DNA from: Diplonema japonicum
Taxonomy: Eukaryota > Euglenozoa > Diplonemea > Diplonemida > Diplonemidae
NCBI GenBank assembly: GCA_964019335.1
Contig: OZ025725.1
Location: forward strand, 372,001-436,000
DNA: 64,000 nucleotides
Reading direction: 5' to 3'
Shown here: in pieces, positions 32,727-43,000 of the stretch
Layout of the letters: every line of letters begins with the position of its first letter
Numbering within the stretch: position 1 is the stretch's first letter
The notes under the pieces: model-generated
Told to the model about the DNA's origin: nothing
Database searches by the model: none
What the model saw: only the letters and a program-made list of their open reading frames with translations
Position numbers and translations under genes: made by a program

Positions 32727-33575
32727 ATGGTGAGCGTGGTGTGGACACCAGACGAGGCGGTGACGGGGTGCCAGCAATGCGGGGTGGGTTTCAGCTTCTT
32801 GCTGAGGAGGCACCACTGCAGAGTGTGCGGAGAGGTGGTCTGCGGGAGTTGTATACGAAACAGCCGGGTGACAATGGAATGGCAACAAGGGTCGAAACAG
32901 CTCAAGGTGTGCAAGGGCTGCCGCGGCGCGGCCTGGATGCCCGACGGCGACGCCAGCACCTGCCGACAATGCGAAAGCCCATTCACAATGACCACAAGAC
33001 GACATCACTGCCGAAAATGCGGCAGAATATTCTGCTCCTCATGCTGCGCCTTCAAGAAGGACCTACCAACCTCCCCAGGCAAGGTACAGTCGTGCCGGGT
33101 ATGCTGGGGCTGCTCCGACTCCTCAGAAGCTGTATCATACTCGCATCCACCACGACAATCGTTTTTTCGAAGGGTGTTAGGAATTCCGGTCAAACCTGAA
33201 GACCAGGACGACGATCTTTCGCTAGGGTCACAAGACACCCCTAGTGTCGTGGAGCTGGATAATATAATGGATCATGATGAAGAGGAGGATGAGCAGGTGC
33301 AGAATCGTAGTGACAGTGCCGAGCGTCCCTTCCAAGCTCCATCATCACCTGCGTCAAGCAAAAGATCGGGTGATGAGGATGATGATTGTGCGGTCGTTCT
33401 CGGCACACCGCCGGCTTTCAAGTGTAATGGGAAGAAGAGTTCCACTAACACGCTTGCTGTGCCCGCCGTCCCTCATAACCCCTCTTTCGTCGGGCTGGAC
33501 GATTTGGACGACTTACAAGTCGGTCCAGAATCTCTCTTCGAAAAACTGTCTTATCTTAGCACCGAACCTGCGTAA
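32727..33575 (+). CDS. Tandem FYVE zinc-finger protein
   Basis: A 282-aa protein built of two consecutive FYVE-type fingers (about 5-60 and 67-130) and an acidic, Ser-rich tail with SLGSQDTPSVVELDNIMDHDEEED. Both fingers keep the signature R(R)HHCR: RRHHCRVCGEVVCGSC and RRHHCRKCGRIFCSSC, with paired CX2C zinc ligands and WxPD before them. FYVE domains bind phosphatidylinositol 3-phosphate on endosomes; two copies would favour multivalent binding. The start is the first ATG after an A-run. No intron needed. Confidence 0.88.
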   Translation: MVSVVWTPDEAVTGCQQCGVGFSFLLRRHHCRVCGEVVCGSCIRNSRVTMEWQQGSKQLKVCKGCRGAAWMPDGDASTCRQCESPFTMTTRRHHCRKCGRIFCSSCCAFKKDLPTSPGKVQSCRVCWGCSDSSEAVSYSHPPRQSFFRRVLGIPVKPEDQDDDLSLGSQDTPSVVELDNIMDHDEEEDEQVQNRSDSAERPFQAPSSPASSKRSGDEDDDCAVVLGTPPAFKCNGKKSSTNTLAVPAVPHNPSFVGLDDLDDLQVGPESLFEKLSYLSTEPA

Positions 33576-34576
33576 GATTGGAGGAAGGGAACGGGAAAAA
33601 AAAAAAAAAAATGTATTTTTTTGTGTCAGTTTTGTTTTTTTTTTTTCGTGTGGGGGGGAGGGGTGGGTGGAATCAAAAAAAAAAAAAGAATTGGGGTTGA
33701 GGGGGGAAAAAAAAAAATGTTGATAATAAGGTTTTTTTTTTTTAAAAAAAAAAGGGGGGAGAGGGCTTGCTGTCGCTGTTTCCTTCCCCACCCCCCTCTT
33801 TTTTCTTCCCCTATTTGTGCGACGGTTCCGTTCTTGTGTTTTATACATCATCCGCTCCATCCATCCCCCCCCCCCCCCCCCGTCCCTCCCTAGCTACCGA
33901 GCTTTTACCTTTCCCCCCCTTTTTTTTTCCTTCTTACGCTATGTCGCCGCTCCTTTCTCCCCTCCCCCCCCCCTCCCTGATGGTATGGAACAATGACCAT
34001 GTCTAGCATCCAGAGCTGAAGGCTTACCTTGCTGGATAGAGGCTGAAAGCCCAATTAAACACCCCTTTCCCCCAAAAACTAAAAATCGCTCCAAGAGACG
34101 AAGAAAAAGAAAAATACGCTTTCTCCAGCACCCACCTTTTTTTTTTTTTTTTTTTAAAAACTGGTCTTGGACTGGTCTCAAAAAAAAAAAAAAAAAAAAA
34201 AAAGAGAGAGAGAGGGAGGGAGGGAGGGAGGGACGGGGAAGCGATTGGTCAGACGTGAAATTTTCTTTTTTTTTTTCCACAACAGGAGGAAAAAAAAAAG
34301 AGAGAAAAAAAAAGAAAACTGCCCAGATAAATGATAAAGAAAAGAGAAAAAGAAAAAGAAATGGTGTGTACAAGAATTGTAAAAGAACCCAAATTGGCAC
34401 TGAAGGGAATCAAAAAAGAAAAAAAAGAAAAGGAAAAAAAAAAAAGAGAGGAAAAAAAAAAAGATTAATGAACCTTGTATCCGCCTACCTGGTCGCAAAT
34501 GTTGATTAGGCAAAATGGCAAGCCGAAATGGGACTAGAACCCAAGAAAAAAGAAAATGGCAATAGAGGCAAAAGGG

Positions 34577-34608
<32 letters not shown>

Positions 34609-34856
34609 TTTTTTCTCCAAAAAAAATACGCTTTCACATTTTCTACCATTAACTTCTGCCCCCCCCCCCCCCCCCCGAGACATGGAGAGCGGAATCATCT
34701 TTTTTTTCTTCTTCTTTTTTTATTCGGTGCCCTGTTTATCTCATCTGTCCCTGTTTCTTCTTTGTCTCCCCCCCTCCCCGAGTCTTGTTATCTGTCTTCG
34801 GTTTTATATTTCTCTTTTTAATAAAAAAAAACAAATTGTCGAACCCACCAACAGCG
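33576..34856. other. Long homopolymer-rich spacer
   Basis: About 1.3 kb of A, T, C and G runs and GA-rich microsatellite (agagagagaggg at 34203-34232). The open frames here are low-complexity Lys/Phe/Pro strings, not genes. A short GC-balanced stretch at 34000-34070 with tccag...ctgga pairing was examined and not assigned. Confidence 0.5.
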
Positions 34857-36500
34857 ATGCCTTCTACCGACTGCGTTCTAGTAGGTGGAAAAGACCTTTT
34901 GCGGCCCTCTCGCAACAGAATGCTAGCGACGAGGGAACTACGCCGGCGCATGGTGACAGCACTGGAGAAGCTTGTGGAGTACATGGAAACAAAGCAACCC
35001 GAGATGGAAGCCGTGCTCCTCGAAAAACTAAAGAGCGTGGGGAAAGGGAAAGGAAGCGGGTGCATCAGAGCCGAACGTGGAGAGTGCCTCCGTGTTGAGG
35101 AAAGCATCATCACACTTCAAGACAAAACAGCCCTAGCTAAGCGGTTCCTTGAGAATCTTCACGCTAAAATTGAAGATGAAACTCTAAAAACCTGCGGCTA
35201 CACCCAGGACGACCTCACGGCCCTCACAACTGTCGTAGAGCACACAGAGGCTGTCAGCACTGATTACATCACCGAGGAAACCCTTACCCAGTTCATCAGT
35301 ACACAGGAACCTCCTGCGCTGTCCGTGGAGCTGGACCTTTTGGGCACATGCCACCTTTCTTCCGGTATCAATGTTGTTTGTACGGATCCCGTCCACCCCA
35401 GCCACCTGTACCTAGGCCTTGATGACGGGAAGATCCTCCGTTTTCTTATATCGCCTGCGAAGGTCGACAAGGCGTTGCGCTGCCATCAGTACCCCATCCT
35501 CCTCATCAAGTTGGCCGATATTAAGTCCTCTCGGTGCCTTATATCTTCCAGCAGGGACAAGACAGTGCGTGTGCTGAACCTCAAGACGGAAGAGCTGCTC
35601 TTCTGCTTCAACGAGAACGCAGGCTGTGCCATCAATGTCGTCGTCGTGCGCGACACTTTATACACATCGTCCTTCGACGGCAACGTGAGCTTCTGGAACC
35701 TCAAGCGGGGCACCCTTGACGGGCGGTTGATGCAAGTCAAGGGCCTCACAAACACGAAGTTTCTGGATAAAGAAATATTTGCAAGCACGAAGCTCGGGAA
35801 CTGCATACGATACTCCTTTGACTCTGAAAAAAGAAAAGCTGTGGGTTTGCACAGCTGGGCAGCACATACCAGCGCTGTGTCGTGCGTGCTGTACCACGAT
35901 GAGGAGTTCTTCATCACAGGGGGCGTGGACTGCAAGATCCACGTGTGGGACGTGAAGGGGGACCCGACGAATGTGAACCACGTGTGCACTCTCTCACGGC
36001 ATGTGGACACTGTCAACGACTTGGTGTGTTTCAACACGACCCTGTTCAGCGCAGGGGATGACGCGCTGATCGTTGTGTGGGACCTGATGACAGGGAACGC
36101 CTTCCGTGAGCTGCGGGACCACTACCACAACGTGACGTCTCTAAGCCTCGTGCAGTGCGTAGCATCGGTACACGACGTTCCCTTCACGAGGCTCAGCAAA
36201 TTGCTGGCGATGGATGAGGACGACACGTCCGACGGTGTTGCAAGTGCCGAAGCGCCTCGCTCCATTAGGAGGTTCACCCCCCGCATGTCGACCCCCGACG
36301 CCCTATGCAGCAGGGGCACGCTCTACGACGATGTCTCACAGTGGGACGTCCCCGCTACTGCAGACACCCCTTGCATCCCCCATGACCGAAAAGAGCCTGC
36401 CGAGGTCCCCATCACCATCGTCGATTCCGAACAGCAGTACAACATCATCTCCACCTCGCGGGACAAGAACGTCATGGTCTGGTCCTTGTACTGCTCGTAA
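34857..36500 (+). CDS. WD40-repeat protein
   Basis: A 547-aa protein. I chose the ATG at 34857 (MPSTDC), directly after an acceptor-like caacag, over an upstream in-frame ATG at 34785 that would add a hydrophobic stretch translated from spacer. The first about 160 aa are helical and charged. From about 165 onward WD repeats appear with VRVLNLKTEELL, VSFWNLKRGTL, IHVWDVKGDPT, LIVVWDLMTGN and final VMVWSLYCS. An insert (about 460-520) separates the last two blades. Scaffold function likely; partner unknown. Confidence 0.82.
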   Translation: MPSTDCVLVGGKDLLRPSRNRMLATRELRRRMVTALEKLVEYMETKQPEMEAVLLEKLKSVGKGKGSGCIRAERGECLRVEESIITLQDKTALAKRFLENLHAKIEDETLKTCGYTQDDLTALTTVVEHTEAVSTDYITEETLTQFISTQEPPALSVELDLLGTCHLSSGINVVCTDPVHPSHLYLGLDDGKILRFLISPAKVDKALRCHQYPILLIKLADIKSSRCLISSSRDKTVRVLNLKTEELLFCFNENAGCAINVVVVRDTLYTSSFDGNVSFWNLKRGTLDGRLMQVKGLTNTKFLDKEIFASTKLGNCIRYSFDSEKRKAVGLHSWAAHTSAVSCVLYHDEEFFITGGVDCKIHVWDVKGDPTNVNHVCTLSRHVDTVNDLVCFNTTLFSAGDDALIVVWDLMTGNAFRELRDHYHNVTSLSLVQCVASVHDVPFTRLSKLLAMDEDDTSDGVASAEAPRSIRRFTPRMSTPDALCSRGTLYDDVSQWDVPATADTPCIPHDRKEPAEVPITIVDSEQQYNIISTSRDKNVMVWSLYCS

Positions 36501-36616
36501 AGATTTGCTTTGTTGATATATTCTTTTTTTCTCTTCATTTACACCGTCTTTTTTTAAAAAGAAGTAATTGTTATTTCCATTTGCACGCACCCTGCTCTGA
36601 TGCACCATAAAGCTGT

Positions 36617-37882
36617 ATGGCCGCGGTCCAGCTGCCTGAGGCGAGACATGAGTTCGATGCCCTGCTAGAGAACGTGGCACTGACTGTACTTGAGAAGAGG
36701 TGGTGTAAAGGGAAATGCGTGAACGGAAGCATGCCCGTGAAAGGCGTAGAAGATGTAGTTTCGAGACTGGGGTGCTCTGTGACGCAGGGAGAGCTAGATT
36801 CGATCGTGAAGGCAGCAGGGTGCGGGGCAGTGGTGTCTGAGGACCAGCTGCTCTTTGTGGTGCGATGCCTGAAATGGCTCCACAGGGCTAACACTGCACA
36901 CCCGGATGTGGAAACGAAGCAGGCATTCAGAACTGTGGAAGACAACGAAGGCCGCGTCGATGTGAGCAAAATGCGGGAGATATGCAGCGAGTTCTGCCTC
37001 ACGTTCGACTGCGGTAACTTCCTTGAAGAGGTCTTTGAGAACCAAGGGGTTACTTACGAAGCGTTCAGGGACATCCTGCAGAAGGAAGAGCAGCGCTGCA
37101 TTGTTGAGGCTCAGACACCCAAGACCGAGTGCTCCTCACAGACTTCATGCATGCCCTCTCCGAAAAACGTAAAACCTAGTCATTCCCCCAGACCAGCGAC
37201 AGACCCCACAACAGTGAGGATCCGCCACCTACTCAAGTTAAAAAAAAACATGGACCCTAATTTTTCCAGTCGTTCTTCCTTGGTCATTTCGCCCGGCAAG
37301 GCGTCCTCGTCCAACGCAGAAGAAGAACCCCCGGGCAGTCCGTTTTATCGCGCCATCAGGTCGACACAGGAAGATTGGCTGCTCCTAAATAAGAAGCAGG
37401 TATTGCAGGAAATGCAGCACCTGATGGCCACCACAACGTGCGACGACATCGTGAAGGCAAGGTGCGGTTTGAACAAAGCAGTGCGGTGCAGGAAGTTCGG
37501 CACCTCGCCTTTAGTAGAATACACAATGCAGCAGAACGTGCCGTTAGTCAAGATTCACCCCAGCTTGCCGGTTATCGATATCGATTCCCCTCAACCCGTC
37601 GGTTTCGAGGACGTGGCAAAACTCAACAACAAGAGATGGAACGCGACTTCTGAGTCCTTCAGGCCGTTTAGCGCACACAGAAAGAACTTCCCTTCCGCCC
37701 CTTTCGCCCCCGTACTGACTCTGAACGAATGCGGGCTTGAGTCTCTTTACTTGTCTCCATCAACACCTGAGGAGATTCCAATCAGCACTCCCCCAAAATG
37801 GACACGGGACGACCTCCACAAAAGCCTTCGAGTTGTTGAAGCTGTCCGCTCCGTCCGTAGGAGGATACAGAGACCCCTTTGA
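36617..37882 (+). CDS. Protein with degenerate EF-hand-like N-terminus, unrecognised
   Basis: A 421-aa protein. Residues about 20-165 are arranged like calmodulin-type helix pairs (VSRLGCSVTQGELDSIVKAAG; FRTVEDNEGRVDVSKMREIC; FENQGVTYEAFRDIL) but lack full DxDxDG loops, so calcium binding is doubtful. The rest is Ser/Pro-rich with short conserved-looking patches (LVEYTMQQNVPLVKIHP). The reading is by eye. Stop at 37882; the next gene starts 56 nt later. Confidence 0.75.
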   Translation: MAAVQLPEARHEFDALLENVALTVLEKRWCKGKCVNGSMPVKGVEDVVSRLGCSVTQGELDSIVKAAGCGAVVSEDQLLFVVRCLKWLHRANTAHPDVETKQAFRTVEDNEGRVDVSKMREICSEFCLTFDCGNFLEEVFENQGVTYEAFRDILQKEEQRCIVEAQTPKTECSSQTSCMPSPKNVKPSHSPRPATDPTTVRIRHLLKLKKNMDPNFSSRSSLVISPGKASSSNAEEEPPGSPFYRAIRSTQEDWLLLNKKQVLQEMQHLMATTTCDDIVKARCGLNKAVRCRKFGTSPLVEYTMQQNVPLVKIHPSLPVIDIDSPQPVGFEDVAKLNNKRWNATSESFRPFSAHRKNFPSAPFAPVLTLNECGLESLYLSPSTPEEIPISTPPKWTRDDLHKSLRVVEAVRSVRRRIQRPL

Positions 37883-37904
37883 CTACCGTCATACGTCCTT
37901 TTAA

Positions 37905-37932
37905 CCTGGCTATGACTATAACAATCACACAG
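37905..37932 (+). promoter_or_regulatory. Candidate trans-splice acceptor in a 56-nt spacer
   Basis: The tract tgactataacaatcacacag ends 6 nt before the ATG at 37939. The out-of-frame ATG at 37935 would be bypassed or leaky-scanned. A spacer this short leaves little room for a promoter, supporting polycistronic transcription. Confidence 0.45.
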
Positions 37933-37938
37933 GAATGC

Positions 37939-39072
37939 ATGATTTCTCTAAAGGACCCCACGTACAATGGCGTGCTGCCCAGCACTGTGTGGGTGGTGGA
38001 CAGCCCGCGATCTCTCGATGCCTGTGGGCTCTGCGGGGTGTACCCCGCTGAGCTTGTCGACGATGGGCTTGACGAGGCGCATAGGGCGCAGCTTCTCGCT
38101 CAAGTAAAGAGGAAATTCAAAGAGGTATGTAGCAACGGTGCACGGAGGGCGAAGCCACGGTCTTTGGAGCAGTGCGAGGAAGTTAGACCGCCACCCAAGG
38201 CCTTTGGCAATCACCGCATAGCTCACACCCTAGAGATGGAGCTGAAAACAGCATTGCTGGCGAAGAAGATTGAAAACAGGCTGAACACCAGCGCGGAGTA
38301 CCGCAAGAATTTGCAACTCGAACGACAGAAAAGGTTTCAAGAAGCGCATGAGTGGCACCAGCAGGTTTTGCAGAAACGGTGTCCCCCCTCACACGAGAGG
38401 AAACCTGGCGGCAGCTTACAAGCAACATTCACAGAACCAGCAGTGCCTCCGAAAACCATACAAAAAAAACAGCTAGCGATAGCAAAGCGACAGGCGCTCC
38501 AAAAGGCCAAACAGCTCAAGCTAGAGCGCAAACAGAAAGAGAGAGACATGAGAGCCTTGAATAACCTAACAGCTACAATTATGCGGCGGCAGGACACCAG
38601 GCAGGTGAACAAGGAAAAGCTTAACATGACCAGAGAGAAGGTTAATGAAGCGCAGCGACGCATTGCGATGGCGCAGGAGTACAAAGAGAGGTTGACAACA
38701 AGCAAGATTGTTGAGAGTGAAATGCACGCGCGACAAATGAACAAAGAGAAGAAAAGGCTCGAGCACCTCGCGCAGAAGTACAGAAAAGACAACCTAAACA
38801 AGTTGCACAGCGAAAGGGAACAGCTGGAGCAGATCGCGAAGCTTTTACATGACGGGAGGGACCCTGTAAAGATAGCTAAACAAGAAGGCATCGAGCTCCC
38901 CTCACCCCCTCCTCGCAGGCCTAGCACTGCACGCGTGTACAGGCGCCGCATGTCTCCCGAGGAACCTCTTGAATCTGAGACGGATGAACTTCTCCGGCGC
39001 TTACGCTCTGGAGAGATGATCGGTCCCCCTCTGAAGAATGAGCGTTACTACGCTAAATGGGTTTATGATTGA
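37939..39072 (+). CDS. Basic coiled-coil protein, unrecognised
   Basis: A 377-aa protein from the ATG at 37939. Residues about 85-330 are long, highly charged alpha-helix rich in Lys, Glu, Gln and Arg (TIQKKQLAIAKRQALQKAKQ), typical of cytoskeletal or ciliary proteins; the N-terminal part includes CGLCGVYPAEL. It ends RYYAKWVYD. The frame is open upstream to 37879 but only from a non-ATG codon. Function unknown. Confidence 0.78.
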   Translation: MISLKDPTYNGVLPSTVWVVDSPRSLDACGLCGVYPAELVDDGLDEAHRAQLLAQVKRKFKEVCSNGARRAKPRSLEQCEEVRPPPKAFGNHRIAHTLEMELKTALLAKKIENRLNTSAEYRKNLQLERQKRFQEAHEWHQQVLQKRCPPSHERKPGGSLQATFTEPAVPPKTIQKKQLAIAKRQALQKAKQLKLERKQKERDMRALNNLTATIMRRQDTRQVNKEKLNMTREKVNEAQRRIAMAQEYKERLTTSKIVESEMHARQMNKEKKRLEHLAQKYRKDNLNKLHSEREQLEQIAKLLHDGRDPVKIAKQEGIELPSPPPRRPSTARVYRRRMSPEEPLESETDELLRRLRSGEMIGPPLKNERYYAKWVYD

Positions 39073-39117
39073 AAGGATTATAAATGATTTACATTCCCGC
39101 TTTAACAGCATACAGGC

Positions 39118-39951
39118 ATGGATGGGCAACTGTTTGTATATGGGCCAGTGAAGGAGGGCGGCTGCAATGGATTGGTAGCAATGCGAAGCGGGAACGAGTG
39201 GCGGGAGAACGCCGTCGTGCATGTTGCAGGGCTAACCGACGGGCTGCTGTCGTGCCCGTGGGCAGTGAAGGTTAGCGATGCCCTTGCGAACGAGGGATGG
39301 TGCTTTGTGCAACCGATACTCAACAGCAGCTACTTAGGGTACGGGCTGAAGTGTCTTGAAGACGACGTCAACGACCTGGATCTTCTGTTCGCAACACTGG
39401 TAGTCCATGGTGTGCGAAAGGTGCTTTTAGTGGGACACTCTACAGGGTGCCAGGACATCGTGAAACTGCTGGCAAAGGGGGTCCATCACGAGTTAATCAA
39501 GGGAGCTGTGTACATCGGCCCTGTAAGCGACAGAGAGTACTACCAGTCGTTGCCAAATTATACCGAGCTCTTAAGCACTGCGAAGGAGAGGCAAGGCACT
39601 GACGAACTGATGCCTAGATCAACAGATGAAGCAGCAATATGTCCGGAAAGGCTGCTTTCCCTTGCTGAGAAGGGAGGGGATGATGATCTCTTCAGCTCCG
39701 ATTACACAAACGATGAGCTGCAAACACTGCTCTTTCCATGCACGAAGGTCCCCTCCCTCATCGTCATGTCCCTGAAGGACGAGTACGTTCCGTCACATGT
39801 TGACATCTCGGCTCAAGCTTCAAGACTCAGCACTGCCATGCTGTCTACACCGCCTCTGCTTCTCGACGACAACCACACCATCGTGTCGGACGCTAGCCAC
39901 GCGAAGCTGTGTGCTGCTGTGCGTAGCTTCGCTGAGTCTTGTAAAGGATAG
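39118..39951 (+). CDS. Alpha/beta-hydrolase (DUF1749/UPF0613-like)
   Basis: A 277-aa soluble hydrolase-fold protein. Nucleophile elbow GHSTGCQD (Ser near 109) after strand VRKVLLVG; acid candidate in SLKDEYVP; His candidate in DDNHTIVSD near the C-terminus, in the expected Ser-Asp-His order. The opening VVHVAGLTDGLLS...VSDALANEGWCFVQP matches the DUF1749 family of fungal and protist alpha/beta hydrolases by eye. Substrate unknown. The ATG is 2 nt after acceptor-like catacag; spacer to the upstream gene 45 nt. Confidence 0.82.
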   Translation: MDGQLFVYGPVKEGGCNGLVAMRSGNEWRENAVVHVAGLTDGLLSCPWAVKVSDALANEGWCFVQPILNSSYLGYGLKCLEDDVNDLDLLFATLVVHGVRKVLLVGHSTGCQDIVKLLAKGVHHELIKGAVYIGPVSDREYYQSLPNYTELLSTAKERQGTDELMPRSTDEAAICPERLLSLAEKGGDDDLFSSDYTNDELQTLLFPCTKVPSLIVMSLKDEYVPSHVDISAQASRLSTAMLSTPPLLLDDNHTIVSDASHAKLCAAVRSFAESCKG

Positions 39952-40010
39952 TTTCATTTTTTTTTTAAAAAAAGTACAATTTTTTTTTCATAATAAAATA
40001 CTACAGTACT

Positions 40011-43000
40011 ATGGCCTTGATACCAAAATGGTATTCAAGAAGCTTCGCTGGTTTGAAAGACTGCACTTTAGATTACTTTGGCGAAGTGCTGCTGAAAAAA
40101 GGGTCTGACCAGTTCCTGATCTGTGTTGTTACGGAGGGAGTGCTGTTCCTTGCGTACCCTAACGGGGAGGTGAAGGCAAACTACGAGGTTGAAGACATCA
40201 CGGGACATGTGAGGGAGGGCGGCATTGACCTCCTGACGATGCGGCTGGGGAAAGTTCTGCGGATAGAAAGCAGCAACAACGAACTGCAGACGGTGCTAGA
40301 GCGGCTGCGGTACCAACTGTCAGAATCAAGGAGCGAAAAAGAAAGAAAAGCAATGAGCTATATTCCTACTGACTTGATCTGCACCGAATGTGACACAGGG
40401 GCGCACTTTGAGCAGGCTCGGTACATCTGCGTAGATTGTGATGCCAAGCTGTGCCTGCGGTGCTGGGACACTGTGCACAGCCGCCATTCATCTTCATCAA
40501 CTTCGCATATCCAGTATCCCATCACCATGCCTTCGCCAGCACGACAGCTGGCACCCGCGCCCCAAACCCCGCTAACGCGCTCTCCCTTTCTCCATGATTC
40601 TCTCCCCCCGCCTGTTGAACCCGTCTTGAGCCCGCCACAGCCCACCCCCCAGCGAAGAAGGAAGGGAATTGAAGTGCCACCCAGACCCCGTACACCTTCC
40701 AGCAGTGAGGACAGCGACGACGAGGAGCCAAAGGCACATGAATTCCAAGAGCACCCTCACCACTACATGCCACGCGGGAACGATGCCATCCCGCCAAGGT
40801 ACATGACCGTGACAGCAGCTCTGAACCTCGCAATGAAGCACAAGAACTGCAAAGGCATCACTTACAAAGGGCACCCTGAGAAGAATTGCAAGGTACACGT
40901 CTTCTTCAAGACAAAAGTGATCATGCGCAGGGGTGGCTGGACAACGTGGACAAGAGGCGACAACGAAACTGCCACCCTCAAGCAAGACACCGCAGTACCC
41001 CTCCCTTTACCTGTTGCAGTAGCCGAGCCACCGCAAGCAAGTTCAACTGAAGTTGTGAAGCCAACTACGCAGACCAAAGAACCCCATTACCTACCCATTG
41101 AGTCTGGAAGGGAAACGTGGCTACCAGAAAGCATGAGCCAGCCGAAAGGGAACTATGCAGGGGGGATCACAAGGGCGCTCCTTGTGGGCTGCGACTACCA
41201 TGGGACGACAGGCAAGCTGCCAGACACCATGAAAGCGCTGTCCTGTCTCAGACAGCTCCTGAGCAGCACGGGAATGCAGTGTGAAGTGCGGGCCCTGACA
41301 GAGAGCAATCCATCAGCTCCCCCAACAAGGAGCAACGTGATGTCTGCTCTGCGGTGGCTCATCGAAGGGGTAATGCCCGGCAGCATCTTGTTCCTGTCGT
41401 TCATTGGACACGGTGGGCACCTGTCCTTTGCCCCCGTTGACCACGACACAGCGGGACTCATCACGAACAAGGAGATTGACGACATCCTGAAGGAGATGCC
41501 CCGTGGGAGCAAGCTTGTGATGCTGAACGACTTCTGCATGGGCGGCTCCCTCATCGACCTCCCGTACAGGCTCACGATGCAGGACCGCACTTTGAGTACT
41601 ATTCACACACCGCAGAAACCGTGCGACCCGGTAGTGGTGATGCTCTCGGGAAACAGGGCCATGCAGCAGGACTGCGTGGTGTCAGGGCTAACCATGACTG
41701 GCTTCGTGGGTGCCTTACATCAACTGAAGCGGCCCACCTATCAAGAGATACTGCAGACCGCCGTGAGCATCATGAGGCAGACGGGTGAGCGCATGCCCGT
41801 GTTGGAGGTGTCGAGCAGCCACTCCATCACCCCCACCAGCGAGTTCTTCCTCAGCATCGTGCCTGCGGCGAAGGACAGAGAGGACGAGCTTATCAACGAG
41901 ATCTTCGCTTTGACCGACTTGGACAAAGACGGTCTTCTTGGCTACACGGATATGGTGTACTTGTGCAGCAACTTGGGGAAGAAGCTCACCCCTGTCGCTT
42001 ACGAGAACATGTGCGAATGGTGCAGCACAAACAGCACAGGCCTCACACAGCAGCATCTCAAGAAGGTGTACAAGGAACTTGGTGCCGGAAGAGGCATCCA
42101 ACACGATTTAGAGATGCTCAAGTCCATGCGTGTGGAGCAGGCAGCCGAGCGGTCACGTGCAACATTCTACCCTGCTGCTGCCTCCAGCAGCCGACACTCC
42201 AGCTACAGCCCTAGCTCCAGCTCCAGTTCCGGTTCAAGTGCTGCCCGCCAAGCGAGAGAAGAGAAGAAGAAGAAGAAGAAGAAGAAAAAGATGCAGGACA
42301 AAAAAGAAAAGAAAGATAAAAAGGAGCGCAAAAAAAAGAAGGATGTGACTGAAACGGAGTACAGTACAGAGGGAGAAAGTGAACGACGGGGGGATGAAAA
42401 AAAGCAAAAGGAAGCGGAAGAACCGCGCGCCGAGAAACAGAAAAAAGAAGAAGAAAAGGAAAGCAAGGAAAAGCAAGAGAAGCCGGAACCAAAGCAAATC
42501 GAATCAAAGAAGGAGGACGAGCGGCCCAAAGTGGGTGAGGAAACAAAAAACGAGAGCGAAGCGCCGGGAAAGAAAAATGTAGAAAGCAAGAAGGACCCGG
42601 AAGTAAAAGACAAGAATGAAAAAAGCGGGGGGTCTAAAAGCGAGGATGAAGCGGTGGAAAACGAGAAAGCACAGAAAGAGAAAGGCGAAAAGAAGGACGG
42701 GAAAGAATCTAAAAACGAGAAGGAAGCGGTGGAAAACGAGACAAAGAACGAGAACGAGAAAAAAGACGAGAAAGAATCTAAAAGCGAGAAGGTACCTGAA
42801 CCGGAAGAGGTAACAGATGACAACGAAACGCTGAGAAAAAAAGGGGTAGAAACCAGGAACGACCTGAAAGCAAAAGACGAAGCTCCGGAAGAAGAAAAAG
42901 TCCCTGAATCTAAAACCGAAAAGGCAGCGAAGAAAAAGAAAGGAGAGAACAACGCGAAAGAACCTGAATCACAAGAGGTAAATAACGAGAACGAAGCACC

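Noticed and set aside
34000-34070. Possible small structured RNA (tccag...ctgga pairing) or SL RNA
   Set aside because: Stem is only five pairs; no splice donor or Sm-like context; not assigned.
34456-34545. tRNA-like T-arm on the minus strand (gggttctagtccc)
   Set aside because: No acceptor, D- or anticodon arm could be fitted around it; likely chance in low-complexity DNA.
34785-34856. Upstream in-frame ATG of the WD40 gene
   Set aside because: Adds a hydrophobic Phe/Leu/Lys stretch from spacer; the acceptor-like AG lies just before the ATG at 34857.
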